Assembly: GCF_000023885.1 (NCBI RefSeq)
Contig: NC_013165.1
Coordinates: forward strand, 496,001 to 560,000
Direction: 5' to 3'
Source of the DNA: Slackia heliotrinireducens DSM 20476
GTDB taxonomy: Bacteria; Actinomycetota; Coriobacteriia; Coriobacteriales; Eggerthellaceae
DNA length: 64,000 bases
This document shows, one piece after another, positions 31,304-39,767 of this stretch. The notes beneath the pieces are model-generated. The model ran no database searches. It was not told where the DNA came from and saw only the letters and a program-made list of their open reading frames with translations. The position numbers and the translations under genes are program-made. Position 1 is the first letter of the stretch; each line of letters begins with the position of its first letter.

Positions 31304-31316
31304 CTTACATTATAGC
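31304..31316. promoter_or_regulatory. Shared motif CTTACATNNTAGC upstream of TetR paralogue A
   Basis: CTTACATTATAGC lies between divergent TetR-A and membrane protein A. The same motif occurs at 35540-35552, ahead of TetR paralogue B. It is a candidate operator common to both regulators; ACAT/ATGT inverse elements lie around it. Confidence 0.45.
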
Positions 31317-31392
31317 GATATGTATGGTTCGTTGTCACATGGAGCGTCCTATTATTCGCGCCAAGAAGGAACCAGCAACCGAAGGAGGAACC

Positions 31393-32205
31393 GTGAATCC
31401 GTTCGAACTCGATCTGAACACGCTCGAGATGATCAACGATGTACCCGGCGTCATCATGAGCCACATGACGCCCAGCGTGGAGAACATCCCCGTGTTCATC
31501 ATGATGGCCGTCAACATCATCCTGGGCTTCATGCTCTACACCAACGTCGCCGAAATCCAGAAGCGCGACGGCAAGGACCCCTATCCGCTGTTCATCCACT
31601 GCGTGCTCATCGTGTGGGACACCCTGTGCACCATCATGATGTGGATCCTCATGTTCCGCTATCACTTCTTCTGGCTGTGGACGCTGTTCGGCATCCTCGA
31701 GCCCATCTGGGTCTGGGGCGAGGTCAAGTCCATCCAGGCGCACATCAAGACCGACCGCCACGAGGAGCTGGGCCGCTTCGTCCGGGGCGGCGACATCACC
31801 GAGAAGCAGGCGTGGGGCTACGTCGCCATCATGATCACCATCGCGGCCGCCTTCTGGCTGTCCGTCTCGTTCGTCCTCGGCGGCTTCTACAACGCCTCCC
31901 TGTGCGTGACCTGGCCGTGGACGAACTTCCTGTTCCCGTGGCTGTGCTGGGAGCACTGGCACTCCCGCGCCGCCCGCACCGGCACGAGCCTGGGCAACTC
32001 CATGAAGGTCCAGCTGACAATCTTCATCCAGATCACCATCTCCTGGCTGCCCGGCACCTGGTTCGTCCTCATGATGCCCTTCCTGCAGAACCCCGTGTTC
32101 TACCTGGTGGGCTTCGCATCCAGCGCCCTCGCCTTCGTGAACCTGATGAAGGTCCGCAAGCTCCCCAAGCCCGAGTCCGCCGCCGCGCAAGTTGTCGCTG
32201 AGTAG
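31393..32205 (+). CDS. Multi-helix membrane protein, copy A
   Basis: This 270-residue protein has about six or seven hydrophobic helices, Trp-rich (WTLFGILEPIWVWGEV, WPWTNFLFPWLCWEHWH). I do not recognise the family. The GTG start follows AAGGAGGAACC. Except for the last about 12 residues it is almost identical to the protein at 37791-38600: only four base differences over some 780 bp, giving one residue change, His91 versus Asp91. That implies very recent duplication or gene conversion. It is controlled, by position, by TetR-A. A transport role is possible but unsupported. Confidence 0.75.
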   Translation: MNPFELDLNTLEMINDVPGVIMSHMTPSVENIPVFIMMAVNIILGFMLYTNVAEIQKRDGKDPYPLFIHCVLIVWDTLCTIMMWILMFRYHFFWLWTLFGILEPIWVWGEVKSIQAHIKTDRHEELGRFVRGGDITEKQAWGYVAIMITIAAAFWLSVSFVLGGFYNASLCVTWPWTNFLFPWLCWEHWHSRAARTGTSLGNSMKVQLTIFIQITISWLPGTWFVLMMPFLQNPVFYLVGFASSALAFVNLMKVRKLPKPESAAAQVVAE

Positions 32206-32218
32206 TAGTATCGGCACG

Positions 32219-32252
32219 AGAAGGGCGGCCCCATGCGCGGGGTCGCCCTTCT
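32219..32252 (+). terminator. Intrinsic terminator after membrane protein A
   Basis: Stem AGAAGGGCGGCCCC / GGGGTCGCCCTTCT (one G-T pair) with a 6-base loop precedes a T/A-rich stretch. Confidence 0.8.
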
Positions 32253-32283
32253 TATAAGCAGACGCGAGAGAAAGGCAGGCACA

Positions 32284-32580
32284 ATGCACGTTACTGACGA
32301 AATGATCGATTCCGAGATCCTGCCGGCCGCCAAGTTCTTCGCCGGCCTGCCTCCCGCAACGTCGTTCGTGGGCGACCTGGAGCCCTTCCGCGACGAGCTG
32401 GTCCAGTACATGCAGAACCTGGCCGACGCCGGCATCGATTCCCAGTGGAAGGTCTACCCGGGCTGCATCCACATGTTCGACTCCGTGGCGCCCGACGCGA
32501 CCGTCACCAAGCAGGCCATGGAGTTCCTCATGGATCGGTTCGACTACGCCCGTAAGCATTTCTTCGCCGAGCAGAAGTAG
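32284..32580 (+). pseudogene. C-terminal fragment of an alpha/beta hydrolase (esterase/lipase type)
   Basis: The 98 residues align by eye with the last third of Abhydrolase_3 esterases: LPPATSFVGDLEPFRDELV (catalytic Asp region) and YPGCIHMFD (catalytic His), then an aromatic C-terminal helix. The oxyanion HGG motif and nucleophilic Ser domain are absent, so it cannot be an active hydrolase of this family. It does have an ATG with AGAAAGGCAGGCACA ahead, so it may still be translated. It is most simply a remnant of an esterase once linked to membrane protein A, as the CocE hydrolase is linked to copy B. Confidence 0.65.
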
Positions 32581-32704
32581 ACAATCGCCCCTACCAGGTT
32601 CGGGCGAACCAAATAGCTTTCCAAGCCCAGCCCTGCAGCCGAAACCGCGATGAGGGGCTGCGTCGAAGTCCCTCATCGCATACAGAACAGATAGAGAGAA
32701 CGCC

Positions 32705-34573
32705 ATGCAAAACAAGTATTACAAAGGCACCATCCTGCGCATCAATTTGAGCGACAAGAGCGTAACCCACGAGCAATTCGACGGCGAGCAGCTGCGGAAG
32801 TTCGTGGGGGGCGCAGGCTTGGGTATCAAGATGCTCTACGATGAGGTTGCACCCAATGTCGGGCCTACCGACCCCGAGAACAAGATCTTTTTATGCGCTG
32901 GTCCCTTGAGCGGCACAAGGATTCCCGGATCGGGAAACTACACCGTCTGCACGCGCGGCGGAGTCACCGGGCTCATGACCTCTGCTCAGGCAAACGGATT
33001 CTTCGGAGCACGCATGCGCCAAGCGGGTTACGACGTCATTGCAATCGAGGGCGTCGCCGAAGAATGGTCCTACATCGCCATCATAGACGACAAGGTTGAA
33101 ATACGGCCGGCAACAGAGCTACTTGGCAAGAGCACGTCCGAAGTCCAGGACATCCTGAAAGACGAAATGGGCAAGAAGGTTTCGATAGCGGGCATCGGCG
33201 CTGCGGGCGAGCATCTATTGCCAATCGCCAGCATTTCCGGCGACTATCACCATCGCGCCACGTCCAATGGCCCCGGGCTCGCAATGGGTGCCAAGAAGCT
33301 GAAGTGCGTGGCGGTTCTAGCGACGGACAACGCCATCGAGTATCCGGACGAAGCGCAGGTCAAGGCCTTTGTAAAGGACGAATTCCTAAAGCGTTCCATG
33401 GAGCCCGCACTTGCCCAAGCTGTGGACAAGTGCGGTACGACATCCTGGTTCGACCTGGTCGGGCCAGGGGGAGGCGTAGCCATCAAGAACTACACAACGA
33501 ACGTTTCCGACACGCTCGAGAAACTTTCGGTACCCACCTACCTCGCATCGCTTGAAAGCCGCAAACGCAAGCCCTGCTGGAACTGTCCGATGCATCACGG
33601 CTACGACGTCGTCTTCAAAGAGGGCTCGCACGCCGGCGTGGCATTCGATGAGGTCGAATACGAGATGATGGCGGCGTTCTCCACGAACATCGGCAACGAC
33701 GACATCAGCCTTGCCGCGTGGCTGGCATCCCTTATGGAGACCTATGGCGTGGACGGCAAGGAAATCGCGTGGAGCATCGCGCTGGTTTACGACTGCTTCG
33801 AGCATGGGGTCATCACGCTCGAAGACACGGGCGGCATGTCGTTCAAATGGGGCGAGACAGCCGATCTTCCCGAGCTGATTGACCAAATCTGCACGCGGAG
33901 GGGCTTTGGCGCAACGTTCTCGGACGGCGTGAAAGTTGGAGCGGAACGCATCGGAGGCGAAGCCGTTAACATGGCCGTCTGGGCCGGAAAGGGCAACGCG
34001 CCCCACGTCACCGATGACCGAGGCGTGGGCGTGTGGGGCTTCGAAGTAACGTATGCCTGCTCGGACAATGGTTCGTTCTACGGATCGGAGAGCTACGACC
34101 CCGAGGTAGGCAACAACGAGCCGACGGAGCCCTTCGACGTTGAGCGCATCCCTATTGCCGCGAAGAACGACAGCGTGAAATGGGTTTACATGGACATGGT
34201 CGGCCTGTGCATGTTCTTTGCGCAGAACCAATCTGTTCTGGTGGAGGCCATAAACTCCGTGACCGGCTGGGATATGACCGGCAAAGAGCTCTACGAGGCC
34301 GGCGACCGAGTGCGTGCGCTGTCCCGTTCGTACAACATGCTCTGCGGACGCACGAGGGAAGACGACCGTGTGTCTCCGCGCATGAAGGCGGCAAACGTGG
34401 ATGGCCCGGCGAAGGGCCATTGCGTAGGCGACGACCTCGATGCGATGATTGAGCGCTACCTCGAGGCGAACGAATACGATGTTGAAACGGGAAAGCCGAA
34501 GCCGGAGCTTCTGGAGCGGCTTGGCTTGGGATACGTAGTTGCCAATCTTTGGCCAGAGCACGTCTCGGCGTAA
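32705..34573 (+). CDS. Aldehyde:ferredoxin oxidoreductase (tungsten-type AOR)
   Basis: This 622-residue protein is full length for the AOR family, with N-terminal beta domain (GTILRINLSDKSV, KFVGGAGLGIKMLY), pterin-contact region (TRGGVTGLMTSAQANGFFGARM, AGIGAAGEH) and the cluster motif near residue 291. That motif reads CWNCPMHH: Cys291, Cys294, and His298 where Cys is usual; the distal Cys is present in DMVGLCMFF. AOR enzymes oxidise aldehydes, or reduce acids, with ferredoxin. The adjacent MoaD-like gene supports a pterin cofactor. Whether His298 ligates the cluster is unknown. Confidence 0.85.
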   Translation: MQNKYYKGTILRINLSDKSVTHEQFDGEQLRKFVGGAGLGIKMLYDEVAPNVGPTDPENKIFLCAGPLSGTRIPGSGNYTVCTRGGVTGLMTSAQANGFFGARMRQAGYDVIAIEGVAEEWSYIAIIDDKVEIRPATELLGKSTSEVQDILKDEMGKKVSIAGIGAAGEHLLPIASISGDYHHRATSNGPGLAMGAKKLKCVAVLATDNAIEYPDEAQVKAFVKDEFLKRSMEPALAQAVDKCGTTSWFDLVGPGGGVAIKNYTTNVSDTLEKLSVPTYLASLESRKRKPCWNCPMHHGYDVVFKEGSHAGVAFDEVEYEMMAAFSTNIGNDDISLAAWLASLMETYGVDGKEIAWSIALVYDCFEHGVITLEDTGGMSFKWGETADLPELIDQICTRRGFGATFSDGVKVGAERIGGEAVNMAVWAGKGNAPHVTDDRGVGVWGFEVTYACSDNGSFYGSESYDPEVGNNEPTEPFDVERIPIAAKNDSVKWVYMDMVGLCMFFAQNQSVLVEAINSVTGWDMTGKELYEAGDRVRALSRSYNMLCGRTREDDRVSPRMKAANVDGPAKGHCVGDDLDAMIERYLEANEYDVETGKPKPELLERLGLGYVVANLWPEHVSA

Positions 34574-34577
34574 CGCC

Positions 34578-34877
34578 ATGGCAGTCTTCAGGGTGCATTA
34601 CCCGATTCGCGCGCTTCTCGGCATCGAGCATGCCCCTTCTCGGATCCCGGTCGATGTACAGCCGGGATCCGAGGTGACGCTCAACGACGCACTGCGCATG
34701 CTCAGCGAGCGCTACCCGGAGTTCCTCGAGTTCACGCGCCCTCCAGAACCGAAAAGCCCGCTGCGTACGGCCATGCTTGTAGTCGACGGCAAAGTGGTCA
34801 GCCGGAAAGACCACGACTCGACGCGCGTGGAAAGCGACTCCACAATCATGTTCTTCGTGCCCTACCAAGGCGGCTGA
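34578..34877 (+). CDS. MoaD/ThiS-like sulfur carrier for the pterin cofactor
   Basis: This 99-residue beta-grasp protein ends in the Gly-Gly needed for thiocarboxylate formation. A hydrophobic core and VTLNDALRMLSERYP helix fit MoaD-type proteins; it is a little longer than MoaD (about 80). It starts 4 bases after the AOR stop codon and is surely cotranscribed. Its likely role is sulfur supply to the pterin dithiolene of the neighbouring AOR. Confidence 0.85.
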   Translation: MAVFRVHYPIRALLGIEHAPSRIPVDVQPGSEVTLNDALRMLSERYPEFLEFTRPPEPKSPLRTAMLVVDGKVVSRKDHDSTRVESDSTIMFFVPYQGG

Positions 34878-34888
34878 TCGTCCGCGTT

Positions 34889-35458
34889 TCAGCCCAGCTC
34901 TCCGTAATAGCCGGTCGCTTCGTACGCCTCGCGCAGGAAGGCAGGCATGCGCTCCGTCTCCCATGCGGCAAGCTGGGCTGGGGTCGCATGTACTTCGCCG
35001 CGCATCCACTCGACCGTGTAGCCCATGCTTCCGTACGACTGCGACTTTATGTCGAACAGCTGCTGTTCGGTGATCTTCTTGGCGCCGGTATGACGTTTTA
35101 CGGCCGTCTCGCCCATCTTCACGTCGAAATCTTGAATGTGGCGCTCGATGGAGTTCTGCGATTTGTCCGCAAACGCCTTTCGATAGAAGTCATGACGCTG
35201 CCACATGCGGTTCAGCGCGGCCTCGGTGCGCGCCTGCAGCCCGGCGTCGGGAGGCACCTCGCCCATGCCGGAGCGGAAATCGCGCTCGAAAATCCATGCA
35301 ACCAGGTCGTACTTGTCCTTGAAGTGGTAGTAGAACGTCGGGCGCTGAGCACCCACGCGCTCGCACAGGTCCTTCACCTTCACCTTGCTCAACGGCATCT
35401 CGAGCAGCATCTGTTCCAGCGCCTCGGCGAATAGCTCTTTTGTGCGGTCCTTGAACAT
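34889..35458 (-). CDS. TetR family regulator, paralogue B
   Basis: This 189-residue protein begins MFKDRTKELFAEALEQML and has helix-turn-helix VKVKDLCERVGAQRPTFYYHF. It is a paralogue of the regulator at 30702-31265. GCGGAGGAAGCCAC precedes the ATG at 35458. It is divergent from the CocE hydrolase and membrane protein B, its probable targets, and convergent with the AOR-MoaD pair. Confidence 0.85.
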   Translation of the reverse strand: MFKDRTKELFAEALEQMLLEMPLSKVKVKDLCERVGAQRPTFYYHFKDKYDLVAWIFERDFRSGMGEVPPDAGLQARTEAALNRMWQRHDFYRKAFADKSQNSIERHIQDFDVKMGETAVKRHTGAKKITEQQLFDIKSQSYGSMGYTVEWMRGEVHATPAQLAAWETERMPAFLREAYEATGYYGELG

Positions 35459-35539
35459 GTGGCTTCCTCCGCGCCTCACCTGGCGAAACAATCGTTGCAA
35501 GCTAGAATACTCTTACAAAAATGCAATATGTTAAATTAT

Positions 35540-35552
35540 CTTACATATTAGC
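35540..35552. promoter_or_regulatory. Shared motif CTTACATNNTAGC upstream of TetR paralogue B
   Basis: CTTACATATTAGC matches the motif before TetR-A. An inverse pair ATATGT / ACATAT overlaps it (35526-35548). It is a candidate operator for the divergent TetR-B and hydrolase genes. Confidence 0.45.
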
Positions 35553-35721
35553 AAAACGATAAAACACAAACCACCCTTTGGGGCGTATTCTGCATGCCAG
35601 AGAGAAAAGGGATTGCTAAACAACAAAAGACCTGATGAAACGCGCGATTATCGGGCCTAGCCCCTTGCGGCTGCAAAGCGGAATCCCACTCTGGAAGAGT
35701 CTCAACCCGAAAGGACCCGTC

Positions 35722-37683
35722 ATGAGCCTTGCACTTCCCACCAAAACCGACGCACCCCACGACTACGCCGTCTTCCATGGCGTGCGTATCCCCATGCGCG
35801 ACGGCGCCAAGCTGTACGCCAACATCTTCTTCCCCACGAAGGACGGCGAGCCCCAGACCGACCAGAAGTATCCCGTCGTCCTGATCCGCACCGCCTACGC
35901 CTACGGCAACGGCGAGTTCGGCACGCAGCCCATCCACCTGCCCTATTACGCCAACGAGCTGGGCTACGTGGTTGTCCTGCAGTCCTGTCGCGGCACCTTC
36001 CATTCCGACGACGCCCTGGAGTACCTGGGCAACGACGGCGAGGACGGCGTCGACACCGTGAAGTGGATTTTGAAGCAGCCTTGGTGCAACGGCAAGATCG
36101 CCACCACCGGACACTCGTACCTGGGTGGCACCGAGTACCTGCTGCAGCTGCAGAAGGACGTCCCCGGCCTGGTCACGGGCGTGCTGCGCAGCCCCAACCT
36201 GTCGTTCGACCACGGCGTTCTGTACGACGGCGACTTCGTGGACGCCAGCTGCATGGTGCTGTGGTGCATCAGCCAATCTATGGACCTGGCGAACAACGGC
36301 CACGTGTCCAAGGAGGTCGCTGAGGCCATCATGGCCGACAACGAGGCCATGGGCAATCCGCTCAGCAACCCCGCCGAGCTCAACATCGCCGCATGGCAGG
36401 CCCAGTACAGCCCGCGCGACATGCCCATCGTGCGCAACCTGGACTTCTACCAGCGCTGGCTGGACGCGCGCGAGAACCCCGAGCTGCTGAGCCGGCTTGA
36501 CCAGAGCACCTACGCGCACGATTTCGACCGCCCCATGCTGTTCATGACCGGCTGGTCCGACCTGCTGATGGACGTAAGCCTGAACGGCTACAAGAAGGCC
36601 GTCGCCGACGCGCCGTCCGCCGACATCGCCGCCGCACACCGCCTGATCGTGGGTCCGTGGGGCCACATGATGCCCACCGCCCGCCAGTTCCCGAACACCG
36701 AGACCGACGACCGCCTTTCCGCTATGGAATGGATCGACAGCCAGGTGAGCGGCACAAAGAGCGAGTTCTTCGACGCCAACCCGGTGGCCCTGTACGTCAT
36801 GGGCGAGGACCGCTGGCGCTCTGAAAAGGAATGGCCGCTGTCCGACACGCAGGGCATGACGCTGCGCCTGCATGAGAACGGCGTGCTTTCGGCCGACGCT
36901 CCGCAGGGCGCCGAAGCCGCCGACACCTTCACCAGCGACCCCGCGAACCGCATCTTCGACACCGCCGGCCACGGCCTGTTCTGCCAGGGCGTCGCCGACC
37001 AGCGCGAAATCGAGCAGCGCGACGACGTGATCTCGTACACCACCGCGCCGCTGGCCGATGACGTCGAGGTCACGGGAGTGGTCAAGGCCAACATCTTCAT
37101 GGCGACCACGGCCAACGATACCGACCTGATCGTGAAGCTGATCGACGTCGACCCCGAAGGCCCGGCCTGGCGCGTGACCTCCGGCGGACGCCGCGCCCGC
37201 TACCTGAAGGGCGGCCGCACGAACCCACAGCCCGTGGTGCCCGGCGAGGTCATGGCCTACGACGTAGAGATGCGCGCAACCTCGTACGTGTTCAAGAAGG
37301 GACATTCCATCCGCATCGACATCTGCCCGAGCGACGCGCTGAACAAAGAGGTGGGCCCCAACAACTTCGTGGACCTGAACACCGCCACTCCCGCCGATTT
37401 CGTGGTTGCGCAGAACACCGTCTTCCACGATGCCGAGCACGCCTCCAGCGTGGAGCTGTGCGTGGTGCCCGCAAGTCATGAGCGCAATTGGATCGAGTGG
37501 CCGTTCGGCACCGAGAAGACCGGCGTGGAGATGCTCAAGGGCTTCATGATGTTCCCCGGTTACGACACCGTGCCCACACCGCCCGTCATCCTGGACCCTG
37601 CCACCATTCCCGCAGTCGACGTGGCCGAGCCTTATTACGACACGAACGACGTGCACGCGGCCGTCGACACCATCCGCTTCTAG
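35722..37683 (+). CDS. CocE/NonD-type hydrolase (X-Pro dipeptidyl-peptidase family, S15)
   Basis: This 653-residue protein has the alpha/beta hydrolase core: an N-terminal RIPMRDGAKLYANIFFP entry typical of CocE-like proteins, the nucleophile elbow TGHSYLGG (Ser about 133), and later VGPWGHMMP with the catalytic His. From about residue 420 it continues into a jelly-roll PepX_C domain. ATG at 35722 follows CGAAAGGACCCGTC. No signal peptide is seen. Members cleave peptides or esters (for example cocaine esterase, glutaryl-7-ACA acylase); the substrate is unknown here. It precedes membrane protein B and is probably cotranscribed with it. Confidence 0.8.
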   Translation: MSLALPTKTDAPHDYAVFHGVRIPMRDGAKLYANIFFPTKDGEPQTDQKYPVVLIRTAYAYGNGEFGTQPIHLPYYANELGYVVVLQSCRGTFHSDDALEYLGNDGEDGVDTVKWILKQPWCNGKIATTGHSYLGGTEYLLQLQKDVPGLVTGVLRSPNLSFDHGVLYDGDFVDASCMVLWCISQSMDLANNGHVSKEVAEAIMADNEAMGNPLSNPAELNIAAWQAQYSPRDMPIVRNLDFYQRWLDARENPELLSRLDQSTYAHDFDRPMLFMTGWSDLLMDVSLNGYKKAVADAPSADIAAAHRLIVGPWGHMMPTARQFPNTETDDRLSAMEWIDSQVSGTKSEFFDANPVALYVMGEDRWRSEKEWPLSDTQGMTLRLHENGVLSADAPQGAEAADTFTSDPANRIFDTAGHGLFCQGVADQREIEQRDDVISYTTAPLADDVEVTGVVKANIFMATTANDTDLIVKLIDVDPEGPAWRVTSGGRRARYLKGGRTNPQPVVPGEVMAYDVEMRATSYVFKKGHSIRIDICPSDALNKEVGPNNFVDLNTATPADFVVAQNTVFHDAEHASSVELCVVPASHERNWIEWPFGTEKTGVEMLKGFMMFPGYDTVPTPPVILDPATIPAVDVAEPYYDTNDVHAAVDTIRF

Positions 37684-37790
37684 CCGAGCCTTGCCGCGGC
37701 TGCGGGCGCGAAAAAGCTCCCTGCAGCCGCGCTTAGACCGTAAGCCGCAAAGCCGGCCCGACGCAATCCGCTTCCAAACAAGGAGGAACC

Positions 37791-38600
37791 GTGAATCCGT
37801 TCGAACTCGATCTGAACACGCTCGAGATGATCAACGACGTGCCCGGCGTCATCATGAGCCACATGACGCCCAGCGTGGAGAACATCCCCGTGTTCATCAT
37901 GATGGCCGTCAACATCATCCTGGGCTTCATGCTCTACACCAACGTCGCCGAAATCCAGAAGCGCGACGGCAAGGACCCCTATCCGCTGTTCATCCACTGC
38001 GTGCTCATCGTGTGGGACACCCTGTGCACCATCATGATGTGGATCCTCATGTTCCGCTACGACTTCTTCTGGCTGTGGACGCTGTTCGGCATCCTCGAGC
38101 CCATCTGGGTCTGGGGCGAGGTCAAGTCCATCCAGGCGCACATCAAGACCGACCGCCACGAGGAGCTGGGCCGCTTCGTCCGGGGCGGCGACATCACCGA
38201 GAAGCAGGCGTGGGGCTACGTCGCCATCATGATCACCATCGCGGCCGCCTTCTGGCTGTCCGTCTCGTTCGTCCTCGGCGGCTTCTACAACGCCTCCCTG
38301 TGCGTGACCTGGCCGTGGACGAACTTCCTGTTCCCGTGGCTGTGCTGGGAGCACTGGCACTCCCGCGCCGCCCGCACCGGCACGAGCCTGGGCAACTCCA
38401 TGAAGGTCCAGCTGACAATCTTCATCCAGATCACCATCTCCTGGCTGCCCGGCACCTGGTTCGTCCTCATGATGCCCTTCCTGCAGAACCCCGTGTTCTA
38501 CCTGGTGGGCTTCGCATCCAGCGCCCTCGCCTTCGTGAACCTGATGAAGGTCCGCAAGCTCCCGGCGCCCGAGCCCAAGGCCGAAGCCGCTGCCGAATAG
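37791..38600 (+). CDS. Multi-helix membrane protein, copy B
   Basis: This 269-residue protein is almost identical to copy A at 31393-32205 from its ribosome site (AAGGAGGAACC) to about 12 residues before the stop; it has Asp91 where copy A has His91. It starts with GTG, 107 bases after the hydrolase stop. The pairing of a hydrolase with this protein in both modules (fragment in module A) suggests they work on related substrates, the membrane protein perhaps as a permease. The family is not recognised. Confidence 0.75.
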   Translation: MNPFELDLNTLEMINDVPGVIMSHMTPSVENIPVFIMMAVNIILGFMLYTNVAEIQKRDGKDPYPLFIHCVLIVWDTLCTIMMWILMFRYDFFWLWTLFGILEPIWVWGEVKSIQAHIKTDRHEELGRFVRGGDITEKQAWGYVAIMITIAAAFWLSVSFVLGGFYNASLCVTWPWTNFLFPWLCWEHWHSRAARTGTSLGNSMKVQLTIFIQITISWLPGTWFVLMMPFLQNPVFYLVGFASSALAFVNLMKVRKLPAPEPKAEAAAE

Positions 38601-38626
38601 CGGCACCGAAAAACCTGACCGAACAT

Positions 38627-38651
38627 GCGGCGACCCCTTATGGGCCGCCGC
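38627..38651 (+). terminator. Possible terminator after membrane protein B
   Basis: GCGGCGACCC / GGGCCGCCGC forms a GC-rich hairpin with one mismatch, followed by TTCTTGT. Confidence 0.55.
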
Positions 38652-38685
38652 TTCTTGTATTTGAACGGCATGATTGGGCGGAGCT

Positions 38686-38899
38686 GCAACGAGAATCTCG
38701 TTTTCTGTGCACTTAGGGCGATAATCTGTAAAAACGCGCGTTCCAGACCCGCCTAGAGACAAAAGATACGCCACAGAATAGCCAACAGTGGGGAATAACA
38801 GGTGCGAGATAAGGTCATGAAGGCCGCTTGGAAGCCTCCATTCGGCCAATCTGTTGCAGATTATCCCCTTAAGTGCACACGAAACTCAGTCCTCGTTGC
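38686..38899. repeat. 214-bp inverted-repeat element, copy 2
   Basis: The ends GCAACGAGAA and TCCTCGTTGC lead into about 46-base imperfect inverted arms containing GTGCACTTAGGGCGATAATC. Copy 1 at 30402-30616 has the same size, arms and parts of the interior (GGTCATGA... versus GGTCACGA...). It occupies half of the 420-base gap; no gene is seen in the rest apart from the small reading frame at 39024. Confidence 0.7.
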
Positions 38900-39023
38900 A
38901 CGCGGACGTGTCAGGCCTTCAAATTCATCCGATGGTCCTGTTGGTTGGGGCTTGACATTGGCTCTCGCGAATCCCCCATTCGCGGTATCATGGTTGCGAC
39001 ACATCCGAATGAAAGGGGTCTCC

Positions 39024-39215
39024 ATGTTCCTGAGGGTCAACAACGTGTCCGTCGCCAGCACGATTCTGCTGAACACCGACGCCATTGCCTATATAGAACG
39101 TCGCGAGAACCTGGGGACCTGCGACTACCGCATCCATTTGCAGGACGGAAGCATCATCACGGTGTACGCGCCCGATGCGGAGCAGGTCTTTCAGGCTATA
39201 GGAGTGCGGTTGTAA
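39024..39215 (+). CDS. Small hypothetical protein
   Basis: The product is 63 residues, with ATG preceded by GAAAGGGGTCTCC. Composition suggests a small beta-rich protein (VSVASTILLNTDAIAYIER, DYRIHLQDGSIITVYAPD). Its stop codon lies 1 base before the KptA start, so it is probably the first gene of a two-gene unit. No family is recognised with certainty. Confidence 0.6.
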   Translation: MFLRVNNVSVASTILLNTDAIAYIERRENLGTCDYRIHLQDGSIITVYAPDAEQVFQAIGVRL

Positions 39216-39216
39216 G

Positions 39217-39759
39217 ATGCCCGATCCGCGTTTGGACGCCATAAGCCGGCACTTGAGCTATCTGCTGCGGCACCATCCCGAAGCCGCCGGCCTCCATATG
39301 GACGAGCACGGCTGGGTGCGGGTGGACGAATTGGTCGCGGCCGTCGCCCAGAAGCACAGCTTCGACCAGACGACGCTTGAGAGGATCGTCGCCACCGACA
39401 AGAAGGGTCGGTATTCCTTCAACGAGGACCGTACGCTCATCCGGGCCAACCAGGGCCATTCCATTCCCGTGGATGTGGAGCTTGCATGCGTAACGCCTCC
39501 CGACCGGCTGTTCCATGGGACGGCGACGCGGTTCGCGGAATCCATCGAGCGCCAGGGCCTCCTGCCGCAGAACCGCCTGTATGTGCATCTGTCGCCCGAC
39601 CCCGAAACCGCCATGGTCGTTGGCGCGCGCCACGGCAAGCCCATGGTGTACGTCGTCGACGCCAAGGCCATGTCCGCGGCGGGGCACAGGTTCTTCCTGT
39701 CCGTCAACGGGGTCTGGTTGGTGAAAACGGTTCCGCCCGAGTATTTGACGCGGATGTAG
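39217..39759 (+). CDS. kptA: RNA 2'-phosphotransferase (KptA/Tpt1 family)
   Basis: This 180-residue protein has the family order: SRHLSYLLRHHPEAAGL (N-terminal winged helix with Arg and His), DEHGWVRVDELV, then in the C-terminal lobe HGTATRFAESIERQGLLP, HLSPDPETAMVVGARHGKP and the closing FLSVNGVWLVKTVPPEYL. The enzyme moves a 2'-phosphate from RNA to NAD+. In yeast it completes tRNA splicing; the bacterial substrate is unclear. It is coupled to the small gene just upstream. Confidence 0.9.
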   Translation: MPDPRLDAISRHLSYLLRHHPEAAGLHMDEHGWVRVDELVAAVAQKHSFDQTTLERIVATDKKGRYSFNEDRTLIRANQGHSIPVDVELACVTPPDRLFHGTATRFAESIERQGLLPQNRLYVHLSPDPETAMVVGARHGKPMVYVVDAKAMSAAGHRFFLSVNGVWLVKTVPPEYLTRM

Positions 39760-39767
39760 CCGGCGGG

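Noticed and set aside
35548-37656. 702-residue frame opposite the CocE hydrolase
   Set aside because: It is rich in His/Val/Gly as expected of antisense codon bias and lacks any domain pattern; the plus strand encodes a clear hydrolase.
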